From Mycolicibacterium chlorophenolicum (lineage in GTDB: Bacteria; Actinomycetota; Actinomycetes; Mycobacteriales; Mycobacteriaceae): DNA of 41,857 nt. Under the pieces are notes generated by a model, which saw only the letters and a program-made list of their open reading frames with translations, searched no databases and was not told the origin of the DNA. A program made the position numbers and the translations under genes. The stretch spans positions 702 to 42,558 of the forward strand of contig NZ_JYNL01000052.1 of assembly GCF_001044235.1 (NCBI RefSeq). The letters are read 5' to 3'. Shown here piece by piece: positions 24,780 through 34,974 of the stretch (position 1 is its first letter; each line of letters opens with the position of its first letter).

Positions 24780-26033
24780 TCAGTACTTCCCGAAGGCGAG
24801 TGCGACGTTGTGCCCGCCGAAACCGAACGAATTGTTGATGGCGTAGTCGAAATTGCCAGGCCGAGGACCGCCCGCGACGACGTCGAGGTCGATCTCGGGA
24901 TCGAGGTTCTTCAGATTGAGTGTGGGGGGAATGACGCCGTTGCGCAGCGCCTGCACCGTGAGGATGGACTCCACCGCGCCCACGGCGCCGACGGAGTGGC
25001 CCAGCGCGGACTTCGGTGCGTAGACGGCGGGCCGGTGCCCGCGCATCGCGTTGTTGATGGCCCGGCCCTCCGCGACGTCGCCGACGCTGGTGCCGGTGGC
25101 GTGCGCGTTGACGTGGTCGATGTCGGACGGCTTCAGACCGGCGAGCTCGATGGCCCGCGACATCGCGTAACCCGCCCGCTCACCGTCGGGGTCGGGCGCC
25201 ACCATGTGGTAGCCGTCGGAGGTGATGCTCGCGCCCATCAGCCGGGCGAGGATGGTGGCGCCGCGCGCTTTGGCGTGTTCCTCGGTCTCGATGACCATCA
25301 GCGCCCCGGCCTCGCCGAACACGAAGCCGTCACGGTCCTTGTCGAACGGGCGGCAGGCGCCGGCGGGGTCGTCGTTGTTGGTCGACATCACGATGCGCAT
25401 CTGCGCGAAGCCGGCGATCGGCACCGCCTCGATGCGCTGCTCGACGCCACCGCAGATCGCGATGTCGGCCTCACCGAGCACGATGTTGCGCCACGCCTGC
25501 GCGATGCCCTCCGAACCCGACGCGCACGCCGACACCGGGGTGACGACCCCGGCCCTGGCGTGGCGTTCGAGCCCGACCACAGCGGACGGGCCGTTGGGCA
25601 TGTACATCTGCACCGACAGCGGGGACACGGCGGTGATGCCGTGATCCCGCATGCCGTCGTAGGCGAACACCAGCGCCTCGGCACCGCCGAGGCCGGTCCC
25701 GATCGACACCAGCAGACGGCTGCTGTCGACATCGGGGGACCCGGCGTTCTCCCAGACACGACGCCCCAGCACGGTGGCCATCTTCTGCGGGTAGGACATC
25801 CGCCGGTTCTCGTCCTCGGTCAGTTCCCCGACGAAGTCCTCCAGCAGATGGCCGCCGATGCGCACCGGCAGATCGAACTCCTCGACATAGGGATCGTCGA
25901 GCAGACGGATGCCGCTCTTGCCCTCCAGCAGGGCCTTCCAGGTGCCGTCGGCATCGGTGGCGACGCTCGTCGTCATCGCCATCCCGGTCACGACGACATC
26001 GGGAAGCCCGCTACCTGTTACCGGCGAAGCCAT
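24780..26033 (-). CDS. kasB: Beta-ketoacyl-ACP synthase KasB
   Basis: This is a 417-aa condensing enzyme, shorter at the N terminus than M. tuberculosis KasB (438 aa) but complete in the fold. The nucleophile Cys170 is in TPVSACASGSEG; the two histidines are in VNAHATGTSVGD (about 311) and ALGHSVGAVG (about 346). KasB carries out the late elongation of AcpM-bound meromycolate chains to full length in FAS-II; its loss shortens mycolates. It lies 47 bases downstream of kasA and 15 bases upstream of accD6. FAEF/SFGFGGHN near the C terminus is the family's glycine-rich end motif. The tail INNSFGFGGHNVALAFGKY is nearly identical to KasA's, as expected for paralogs. Confidence 0.95.
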   Translation of the reverse strand: MASPVTGSGLPDVVVTGMAMTTSVATDADGTWKALLEGKSGIRLLDDPYVEEFDLPVRIGGHLLEDFVGELTEDENRRMSYPQKMATVLGRRVWENAGSPDVDSSRLLVSIGTGLGGAEALVFAYDGMRDHGITAVSPLSVQMYMPNGPSAVVGLERHARAGVVTPVSACASGSEGIAQAWRNIVLGEADIAICGGVEQRIEAVPIAGFAQMRIVMSTNNDDPAGACRPFDKDRDGFVFGEAGALMVIETEEHAKARGATILARLMGASITSDGYHMVAPDPDGERAGYAMSRAIELAGLKPSDIDHVNAHATGTSVGDVAEGRAINNAMRGHRPAVYAPKSALGHSVGAVGAVESILTVQALRNGVIPPTLNLKNLDPEIDLDVVAGGPRPGNFDYAINNSFGFGGHNVALAFGKY

Positions 26034-26080
26034 GCTGGGGCGCGTGTCCTTTCCTACTACGTGTTCTCTACTCGTCAGCC

Positions 26081-27331
26081 TCAGTAACGACCGAAGGCCA
26101 GAGCCACATTGTGGCCACCGAAGCCGAACGAGTTGTTGATCGCATAGCGGTAGTCGCCGTATCGAGGCTCACCCGCGACGACATCGAGATCGATCTCGGG
26201 GTCGGGTGTCTCGTAGTTCAGCGTCGGAGGAATGACACCGTCACGCAGCGCCATCACCGTCAACGCCGACTCCAGGGCACCCACCGCGCCGATCGAGTGG
26301 CCCAGCGCCGACTTCGGTGCGTACACCGCGGCGTGGTCCACACCGGCCACGCGGATCGCGTTGGCCTCGGCCGTGTCACCGATCGAGGTGGCCGTGGCGT
26401 GCGCGTTGACGTGCTGGATGTCCTTGGGCTCAAGGCCCGCGGTCTCCATCGCACGCTTCATCGCATGACCGGCCCGCAGCCCGTCGGCCGCCGGGGCGAC
26501 CATGTGGAACGCATCCGACGTGATGCCGGCACCCATCAGGCGGGCCAGCGGCTTGGCGCCGCGGGCCTTCGCGTGCTCCTCGGTCTCGATGATCATCAGC
26601 GCGCCGGCCTCACCGAACACGAAGCCGTCGCGGTTCTTGTCGAACGGCCGCGACGCCCCTGCCGGATCCTCGTTGTTGGTCGACATGGCGCGCATCATCG
26701 AGAACGCCGCGATGGGCAGTGCCTCGATGCCGCCTTCCACGCCGCCACAGACCGCGAAGTCCGCGTCACCCATGACGATCGAACGCCACGCGTGGGCGAT
26801 CGCCTCCGAACCCGACGAGCACGCCGACACCGGGGTGATGACCCCGGCGCGTGCGCCCAGCTCGAGTCCGGCGACGGCCGCGGCACCGTTCGGCATGATC
26901 ATCTGCACGGCGAGCGGCGACACCTTGCGGGGGCCGCCCTCGTTCATCGCGTCGTAGGTCTCGACGATCTTCTCGCCGCCACCCAGACCGGTGCCGATGA
27001 CCACCGCGAACCGGTCGGGGTCGACCTCGGGCTTGCCCGCGGTCTCCCACAACCGGCCCGACAGCAGCTTCGACATGCGCTGCACGTAGGACATGCGACG
27101 CATGTCGAGCCGGGACATGTGGCTGTCGACGTTGTCGACCAGGTGGCCACCGATGCGCACCGGCAGGTCCCACTTGGTGACGAAGTCGTCCTCCAGAATC
27201 CGGATGCCGCTTTCGCCTGCAAGAAGGCCCTTCCACGTGCTCTCGATGTCACCAGCGAGGGCCGTGGTGGCCTCGACGGCGGTCACCACGACGCTGGGGA
27301 AACCTCCGTTAGCAGTGGAAGGCCTGCTCAT
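26081..27331 (-). CDS. kasA: Beta-ketoacyl-ACP synthase KasA
   Basis: This is a 416-aa condensing enzyme, exactly the length of M. tuberculosis KasA. The catalytic triad is Cys171 in TPVSACSSGSEA, and histidines in HVNAHATATSIGD and ALGHSIGAVG (311 and 345 by the tuberculosis numbering). KasA starts the elongation rounds of FAS-II on AcpM and is essential in mycobacteria; it is the thiolactomycin target. The histidine motif has NAHATAT where many KAS enzymes have NAHGTAT, a minor change. The start ATG overlaps the acpM stop (ATGA). Order acpM-kasA-kasB matches other mycobacteria. Confidence 0.96.
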   Translation of the reverse strand: MSRPSTANGGFPSVVVTAVEATTALAGDIESTWKGLLAGESGIRILEDDFVTKWDLPVRIGGHLVDNVDSHMSRLDMRRMSYVQRMSKLLSGRLWETAGKPEVDPDRFAVVIGTGLGGGEKIVETYDAMNEGGPRKVSPLAVQMIMPNGAAAVAGLELGARAGVITPVSACSSGSEAIAHAWRSIVMGDADFAVCGGVEGGIEALPIAAFSMMRAMSTNNEDPAGASRPFDKNRDGFVFGEAGALMIIETEEHAKARGAKPLARLMGAGITSDAFHMVAPAADGLRAGHAMKRAMETAGLEPKDIQHVNAHATATSIGDTAEANAIRVAGVDHAAVYAPKSALGHSIGAVGALESALTVMALRDGVIPPTLNYETPDPEIDLDVVAGEPRYGDYRYAINNSFGFGGHNVALAFGRY

Positions 27332-27624
27332 TCTGCTGCGAACTTCTCGCGCAGGGCCGCGGCGGCCTCGGGGTTCTCTTCCTCGAGCTTCTGGATGTAG
27401 GCGACGACGTCACCGACGGTGCGCAGACCGGCGAGGTCCTCGTCGGGGATCTTCACGCCGTACTTGTCCTCGGTCTGCACGGCGATCTCGACCATCGACA
27501 GCGAGTCGATGTCCAGGTCGTCGACGAACGACTTCTCCGGAGTCACCTCGGACGGCTCGATACCGGTGACCTCTTCGATGATCTCGGCGAGACCGGCGAT
27601 GATTTCTTCCTGACTGGCGGCCAC
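27328..27624 (-). CDS. acpM: Meromycolate extension acyl carrier protein AcpM
   Basis: This is a 98-aa acidic helical carrier protein. The phosphopantetheine attachment motif is DIDSLS with Ser41. It has a C-terminal extension of about 15 residues (EEENPEAAAALREKF) beyond a standard ACP, as in mycobacterial AcpM, though shorter than the 115-aa tuberculosis form. It carries the growing meromycolate chain between FabD, KasA, KasB and the other FAS-II enzymes. It is 60 bases downstream of fabD and overlaps kasA by four bases. Confidence 0.96.
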   Translation of the reverse strand: MAASQEEIIAGLAEIIEEVTGIEPSEVTPEKSFVDDLDIDSLSMVEIAVQTEDKYGVKIPDEDLAGLRTVGDVVAYIQKLEEENPEAAAALREKFAAE

Positions 27625-27684
27625 TGTGGCTCCTTCTATTTATCGGGTGTTACCTGGGTCGAACGATGGGGGGTCGTGCTCTCG

Positions 27685-28626
27685 TCACTGGGCGGCGCGC
27701 AGGGCTTCCGCGAATCCGTCCAGATCGGAGGGGGTCTTGATGGGATGCGTCGGGGTGCCCTTGAGCTCCCGCTTGGCGATGCCGCTCAGCGTGCCGGCCG
27801 GCGGGAACTCGACGAGCGCGGTGGTGCCGAGCTCGCGCAGGGTCTCGTTGCACAGATCCCAGCGCACCGGACGGGTCATCTGGGCGACGAGCTTGGTCAT
27901 CGCATCGGCGGCCGACTCGACCGGGCGGCCGTCGGCGTTCGACAGCAGCGTGACGGTCGGCTCCGACGGGGTGATCCGGCCGGCGACGGCGGCGTACTCG
28001 TCCAGGGCGGGCGCCATGTAGCGCGTGTGGAACGCGCCCGCGGTCGCGAGCGGACGGACCCGGGCGCGGGCCGGCGGGTCCTCGGCGAGCTTCTCCAGTG
28101 CCGCGACGGCGCCGGCGGCGACGATCTGTCCGGCCGCGTTGCGGTTGGCCGGAACCAGGTCCAGGGCGTCGAGACGGGCGAGCACCTCGGCCTCGTCCCC
28201 ACCCAGCAGCGCGGACATGCCGGTGGGCTCCAGAGCGCAGGCCTTGGCCATCTCGCGGCCGCGCGTGGCGGCCAGGCCGACGGCCTCGTCGGCGGTGATC
28301 ACGCCGGCGATCGCGTAGGCGGCGATCTCGCCGACCGAGTGGCCGGCGGCGACGAGCTGCTCGGTGCCCGTCAGGATGTCTCGCTTGGTCAGCTCCTCGT
28401 AGGCCAGCAGCGTGGCGGCCACGACGAGGGGCTGGGTCACCGCGGTGTCGGTGATCTCCTCGGCGTCGGCGGTGGTGCCGAGCCGTGCCAGATCCAGGCC
28501 GCTGATCTCCGACCACGACGCGATGCGCGTCGCGGCGCCGGGAAGCTCCAGCCACTCGGCGAGCATGCCGGGAGTCTGGGAGCCCTGTCCGGGCGCGAGG
28601 AATGCAAGCACTGTTTTGTCAGGCAC
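27685..28626 (-). CDS. fabD: Malonyl-CoA:ACP transacylase FabD
   Basis: This is a 313-aa acyltransferase. LAFLAPGQGSQTPGM at the N terminus, the nucleophile Ser97 in AAGHSVGEIAAYA, and His200 in AGAFHTRYMAPA form the active site. It loads malonyl groups from CoA onto AcpM for FAS-II. The start is GTG at 28626, chosen because the family N terminus MPDKTVLAFLAPGQGSQ begins there. It is the first gene of the FAS-II operon, separated by 128 bases from mabR, which contain the mabR-type palindrome. Confidence 0.95.
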   Translation of the reverse strand: MPDKTVLAFLAPGQGSQTPGMLAEWLELPGAATRIASWSEISGLDLARLGTTADAEEITDTAVTQPLVVAATLLAYEELTKRDILTGTEQLVAAGHSVGEIAAYAIAGVITADEAVGLAATRGREMAKACALEPTGMSALLGGDEAEVLARLDALDLVPANRNAAGQIVAAGAVAALEKLAEDPPARARVRPLATAGAFHTRYMAPALDEYAAVAGRITPSEPTVTLLSNADGRPVESAADAMTKLVAQMTRPVRWDLCNETLRELGTTALVEFPPAGTLSGIAKRELKGTPTHPIKTPSDLDGFAEALRAAQ

Positions 28627-28692
28627 GTCTCTAAGAGAACATTGTGAAGACGCCTTTGCGCCGTGTAAGAGACTATGAACTCTTTCTTAGGT

Positions 28693-28713
28693 TTTTGTGG
28701 AGAGCCCACAAAA
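28693..28713. promoter_or_regulatory. MabR-type operator in the fabD promoter region
   Basis: TTTTGTGG (28693-28700) and CCACAAAA (28706-28713) are perfect inverted repeats around a 5-base centre. Written otherwise this is TTTTGT-N9-ACAAAA, which, as I recall, is the palindrome reported for MabR binding at the fasII promoter in mycobacteria. It is about 67 bases upstream of the fabD start, within the 128-base gap after mabR. AT-rich arms are rare in this DNA, which makes a chance origin less likely. Confidence 0.75.
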
Positions 28714-28754
28714 CCGCATGTGATGCGACTGCATCGAGACCGCGTCGCAACATG

Positions 28755-30044
28755 TCATCTCCCAGAACGCCCCGCGGATGTGACCGATGCAACAGCAGTG
28801 ACCTGCTCAGATCCCGCCCGCGCCGGTGGGGTCGACTGCGTCTGACGGCGTAGACGGCCCACCGTGGAGGCCACCCGCAACACGTAGGCATCCCGGGGAA
28901 CCGTGGCGTCACGGCCCGTGAAGTCGGCGATCCGTTTGAGCCGGTAGCGGACGGTATTTGGATGAACGAACAATTTGCGTGCGCACGCTTCGATCGCGCC
29001 ACCGGAGTCCAGATACGCGTCGAGCGTCTCCGTCAGCGCGGGTCCGGCATCCGCGAGCGGGCGCATCACCTCCGCCTCCAGCGCGGCGGCGGCCGTGGCG
29101 TCGCCGAGGAGCGCCCGCTCGGGGAGCAGTTCGCGGGCCGCCACCGGGCGCGGCGCGCCCGCCCATCCGGCGACGGCGTTCATCCCGGCGATGGCCTCGG
29201 TGGCGCTGATGTGGGCCGCGCCCAGCGTCGGCGCCATCGGCCCGATCACCACCGGACCGTCAGCGAACACCGTCATCAACTCCGACAGGAAGCGGTCGGT
29301 GTGCGACAGCCCGCCCGAGACGACGGTCACCAGCCAGGTGCCGTGCACGTCGGCCAGGGCTGAGCGGCCGTTGCGGGCCGCGACGTCGTGCACGTCCTCA
29401 CCCGTCAGGTCCATCCGGTCGGGGCGCGGCAGCCCGACGATCACCGTCGCCGCCGCGGTGGCGTCCCAGTTCAGCGCCGCGGCCTGTGACTGCAGATCCG
29501 GTCCGATGTCGCCGCGCACCACGGCGTCGATCAGGTTCGCCTCCATCCGGGTGTCCCACGCGCCCCGGGCCTCGGCCTGGTCGGCGTAGGCGGTGGCCGC
29601 GGCGAAGGCCAGGTCACGGCTGTAGCGCAGGATGCCCGCGGTCAGCGCGGTCAGCTGCTCCTCGCTGCGCGCCAGCAGCGGCACGACCTCCTCGAAGAAC
29701 TCCATCGTCACGCGCACCATCTCGACGGACTGCCGCAGCGCGATGCGACGGCGCAGGTCCTGCGGCACCACCTCGAACGCCTGCGCGGTGTAGCTGACGT
29801 CGCTGTCGGGCTGACGCATCCACTCGACGAAGTTCACCACCGCGGTCTGCACGACCAGTTGCACGCTGGCCCGCTGCGACGCCTCCAGATCGGCGAAGAA
29901 GGGCAGCCGTTCACCCATCACCTGCACGGCCTCGGTGGCCAGCCGACCCGAGTACTGGCTGAGCCGGCGCAGCACCGAGTCCGGGACGTTCTCCAGCACC
30001 TCGACGGTCGAGCGGGGCGGGACGAACCGATTGTTGTCGGCCAT
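28755..30044 (-). CDS. mabR: MabR, PucR/CdaR-type regulator of FAS-II
   Basis: This is a 429-aa protein. A long helical N-terminal sensor part (~1-160) and a middle domain (~165-310) precede a C-terminal PucR-type helix-turn-helix, ACARKLFVHPNTVRYRLKRI at about residues 350-370. It matches Rv2242 by position (directly upstream of fabD, downstream of aceE) and by architecture. MabR is known to control the fasII operon and to respond to long-chain acyl-CoA. The palindrome just downstream of this gene is the expected site. The C-terminal ~30 residues are low-complexity and probably disordered. The ATG is at 30044, 43 bases after the aceE stop. Confidence 0.92.
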   Translation of the reverse strand: MADNNRFVPPRSTVEVLENVPDSVLRRLSQYSGRLATEAVQVMGERLPFFADLEASQRASVQLVVQTAVVNFVEWMRQPDSDVSYTAQAFEVVPQDLRRRIALRQSVEMVRVTMEFFEEVVPLLARSEEQLTALTAGILRYSRDLAFAAATAYADQAEARGAWDTRMEANLIDAVVRGDIGPDLQSQAAALNWDATAAATVIVGLPRPDRMDLTGEDVHDVAARNGRSALADVHGTWLVTVVSGGLSHTDRFLSELMTVFADGPVVIGPMAPTLGAAHISATEAIAGMNAVAGWAGAPRPVAARELLPERALLGDATAAAALEAEVMRPLADAGPALTETLDAYLDSGGAIEACARKLFVHPNTVRYRLKRIADFTGRDATVPRDAYVLRVASTVGRLRRQTQSTPPARAGSEQVTAVASVTSAGRSGR

Positions 30045-30087
30045 CCCTAAAATCTACGCCCCGCTTTGGTAGGCAGCCTCCAACTTG

Positions 30088-32877
<2,790 letters not shown>

Positions 32878-33038
32878 CTTCCGCTCCTTGTCAGGCGGTT
32901 TTGCGCACGCGATCGGCCGAGTGGGTCTGCTCGCTCTTCATGTGCACAGGTGGGTTCCATCCTTCTCCAATCCTGCCCCATGTGCAGCACCGGGTGTGAA
33001 CGGTTGCATTTAGTACACCGGACCCGCTGATCGGCCGG

Positions 33039-33044
33039 TAACGT
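33039..33044 (+). promoter_or_regulatory. Possible -10 box TAACGT for the lipoprotein gene
   Basis: TAACGT fits TANNNT and ends ten bases before the GTG at 33054. Transcription would start at or near the start codon, giving a leaderless or nearly leaderless message. No ribosome-binding site precedes the GTG, in line with that. The 176-base gap to the divergent aceE gene otherwise shows no gene. Confidence 0.35.
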
Positions 33045-33053
33045 CTGCAGACC

Positions 33054-33632
33054 GTGCTGATCGGTTGGGGGAGCGCCGCGCGTGTGCGGCTGGGCGCCTT
33101 CGCGACCGGCACCGTCGCGGCTATGGCGATGGTGGTCGTCGGCTGCACGCACGTCACCGACGGCGCCGCCTCGGCACCCCAGGGCGAGGCGCCGCTGTAC
33201 CGGGCGTCGGTGTCGGCGTCGCTCCAGGAGTCCGCGGCCAGTTCCTCGGCACGCGAATCGGAGCGCCAGGCCTCGGTGACCACCCAGGCGGTACAGAGCA
33301 CCTGCGAGACGATGAGCTCGAGCAGTGCCGACGCGATCGCCGCGGTGAACACCTACGTCGACTCGTTCAACGCCGATCCCGGGGGCTCGGCGAGCAACGC
33401 CGGTCCCGCCGTCGACGCGCTGAACCAGAGCGCGGACCTGGTGTCGAGCGGCCTGAGCGATGCGCTTCCCGGGGATCTGCGTGACGCGCTGACCGGCTGG
33501 GTCGACGCCGCCCGGGCCGTCGCGACTGCGATCGCCGGCAATTACCCGGCCGAGGATTTCAACGCCGCGATCGCCCGCCTCAACGACGCGAAGACCACCG
33601 CGCTGGACCGTTGCGATGCGGCGTTCCGGTGA
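33054..33632 (+). CDS. Putative lipoprotein (Rv2240c-like)
   Basis: This is a 192-aa protein. The N terminus is a signal sequence with the lipobox VVGC, so Cys31 should be lipidated after cleavage. The mature part is Ala/Ser-rich and helical (SSARESERQASVTTQAVQST), with a conserved-looking DAIAAVNTYVDSFNA segment and paired cysteines (STCETMSS and DRCDAAF). It is divergent from aceE, the same place as Rv2240c in M. tuberculosis. No function is known. The start could also be GTG at 33084 (MRLGAFATG), which would give a cleaner signal peptide. Confidence 0.85.
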   Translation: MLIGWGSAARVRLGAFATGTVAAMAMVVVGCTHVTDGAASAPQGEAPLYRASVSASLQESAASSSARESERQASVTTQAVQSTCETMSSSSADAIAAVNTYVDSFNADPGGSASNAGPAVDALNQSADLVSSGLSDALPGDLRDALTGWVDAARAVATAIAGNYPAEDFNAAIARLNDAKTTALDRCDAAFR

Positions 33633-33740
33633 CGTTGCCGCCAGATGGCTTGCCGTCGTCACCCGGCGTGCGACGATAGGGGGCAACGTGGCACAGCGCA
33701 CAGCGCACAACGTGCCGAACAGACGCAAGGAGGACTGACC

Positions 33741-34169
33741 GTGGTGTCGGCGGGTGACCCCCCGAACTACGCCCGCAAGCTGGGCATCCAAAAAGATCAG
33801 GTTGTGCAGGAACTGGGCTGGGACTCCGACGTCGATGACGACATCCGGGCCGATATCGAGGACGAGAGCGGCGGTGAGCTGCTCGACGAGGACGCCGACG
33901 AAGTCGTTGACGTGGTGCTTCTGTGGTGGCGCGACGACGACGGTGACCTCGTGGACACGCTGATGGACGCGATCACCCCGCTCGCCGAGGATGGCGTCAT
34001 CTGGGTCGTCACGCCCAAGACCGGCAAGCCCGGCCATGTGCAGCCCGCCGAGATCGCCGAGTCCGCACCCACGGCCGGCCTGATGCAGACCTCGTCGGCC
34101 AACCTGGGTGACTGGATCGCCAGCAGGCTGGTGCAACCGAAGGCCAAAGCGATCACGAAGCAGCGATGA
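33741..34169 (+). CDS. DUF3052 family protein (Rv2239c-like)
   Basis: This is a 142-aa acidic protein. NYARKLGIQKDQVVQELGW and DDDIRADIEDESGGELLDED are the DUF3052 signature. WWRDDDGDLVDTLMDAITPL and VIWVVTPKTGKPGHVQPAEI complete a small alpha/beta domain. Two tandem GTG codons could start it; GTG 33741 is taken because AAGGAGG ends seven bases before it. The stop overlaps the ahpE start (ATGA), so the two are coupled, as are Rv2239c and Rv2238c. The function of DUF3052 is unknown. Confidence 0.9.
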   Translation: MVSAGDPPNYARKLGIQKDQVVQELGWDSDVDDDIRADIEDESGGELLDEDADEVVDVVLLWWRDDDGDLVDTLMDAITPLAEDGVIWVVTPKTGKPGHVQPAEIAESAPTAGLMQTSSANLGDWIASRLVQPKAKAITKQR

Positions 34170-34627
34170 TTGTCGCCGGCGACCCCGCGCCGGACTTCAC
34201 GCTCGCCGATCAGAACAACCAGCGGGTGTCGCTGAGCGCGTTCCGCGGCACCAAGAACGTGCTGCTGGTGTTCTTCCCGCTCGCCTTCACGGGGATCTGC
34301 CAGCGCGAACTCGACGAGATCCGCGACCACATCGACGACTTCGTCGACGACACCACGGCCACGCTGGCGATCTCGGTGGGTCCGTCGCCGACCCACAAGG
34401 TGTGGGCCGCCCAGCGCGGGTTCACGTTCCCGGTGCTATCGGACTTCTGGCCGCACGGCGCCGTGAGTCAGGCCTACGGCGTCTTCAACGACGCGTCCGG
34501 CTTCTCCAACCGGGGCACCTTCGCCGTCGACCGCGACGGAGTCGTCCGTTTCGCGGAGTGCAAGCAGCCGGGGGAGGCGCGCGATCAGGCGGTGTGGACG
34601 GCGGCGCTGGCCGCGGTGCGCGGCTGA
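34166..34627 (+). CDS. ahpE: One-cysteine peroxiredoxin AhpE
   Basis: This is 153 aa, the same length as M. tuberculosis AhpE. The peroxidatic Cys45 sits in PLAFTGICQREL, with the threonine at 42 and the conserved arginine in the GFTFPVLSDFWPHGAVSQAYG half. It reduces hydrogen peroxide, organic peroxides and peroxynitrite, and is recycled by mycothiol/mycoredoxin or similar thiols. The gene follows DUF3052 with an ATGA overlap and ends before a long inverted repeat. Context and identity match Rv2238c. Confidence 0.95.
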   Translation: MIVAGDPAPDFTLADQNNQRVSLSAFRGTKNVLLVFFPLAFTGICQRELDEIRDHIDDFVDDTTATLAISVGPSPTHKVWAAQRGFTFPVLSDFWPHGAVSQAYGVFNDASGFSNRGTFAVDRDGVVRFAECKQPGEARDQAVWTAALAAVRG

Positions 34628-34638
34628 CTCTCGCGCCT

Positions 34639-34690
34639 AGTGTGCGCTCAGGGCGGGATTCTCGCTGTATCGGCGCCCTGGACGCACACT
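34639..34690. repeat. Long imperfect palindrome between ahpE and tRNA-Val
   Basis: AGTGTGCG (34639-34646), CT, CAGGGCG (34649-34655) pair exactly with CGCCCTG (34674-34680), GA, CGCACACT (34683-34690). This is a 15-bp two-part stem with an internal 2/2 mismatch and an 18-base loop. It could terminate ahpE transcription. The form also resembles intergenic palindromes I recall as scattered in mycobacterial genomes. There is no poly-T after the stem. Confidence 0.7.
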
Positions 34691-34699
34691 GGCGTGAAT

Positions 34700-34729
34700 T
34701 TCAGGTTCGCCGGGCTCGCCGACTAAGCT
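34700..34729 (+). promoter_or_regulatory. Probable tRNA-Val promoter
   Basis: TTCAGG (34700-34705) and TAAGCT (34724-34729) are spaced by 18 bases. The -10 fits TANNNT and ends 11 bases before the first base of the mature tRNA. It lies outside the palindrome of the preceding gene. Confidence 0.45.
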
Positions 34730-34740
34730 CCCGTGCGATC

Positions 34741-34812
34741 GGGCGCGTAGCTCAGTGGTAGAGCTCTGGTTTTACACACCAGCGGTCGGCGGTTCGATAC
34801 CGTCCGCGCCCA
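34741..34812 (+). tRNA. tRNA-Val (anticodon UAC)
   Basis: The complete cloverleaf is present. The acceptor GGGCGCG (34741-34747) pairs with CGCGCCC (34805-34811), with discriminator A at 34812. The D stem is GCTC/GAGC. The anticodon stem CTGGT/ACCAG has loop TTTACAC and so anticodon TAC. The T stem GGCGG/CCGTC has loop TTCGATA. No CCA is encoded (ACCG follows). The 3' end is the likely attachment site of the element that starts here. Confidence 0.95.
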
Positions 34813-34825
34813 CCGTCAGAACACC

Positions 34826-34863
34826 AGCTCAGAGGCTTGCGACCGTGAAACTGAGCTCTTTTC
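34826..34863 (+). terminator. Terminator-like hairpin after tRNA-Val
   Basis: AGCTCAG (34826-34832) and CTGAGCT (34851-34857) form a 7-bp stem with an 18-base loop, followed by CTTTTC. It is well placed to end the tRNA transcript. If the element is integrated at the tRNA 3' end, this sequence came with the element and replaces the original terminator. Confidence 0.55.
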
Positions 34864-34873
34864 AAAACCCCCG

Positions 34874-34892
34874 GTGTGCCAAGAGTGTGCCA
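34874..34892. repeat. Tandem GTGTGCCA repeats, possible integrase arm sites
   Basis: GTGTGCCA occurs at 34874-34881 and 34885-34892, an 11-base period, about one helical turn. It lies some 60 bases from the tRNA 3' end. Short direct repeats of this kind near an att core are typical of arm-type binding sites of tyrosine integrases. No protection or binding evidence exists. Confidence 0.4.
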
Positions 34893-34974
34893 GGAGGTAT
34901 CGAACGGGTGAGCCAACATCGGCGCGTCGCGCTGGCTACTCGGGCACAGCGACTCGGTGTGAGATGCTGCCGCG

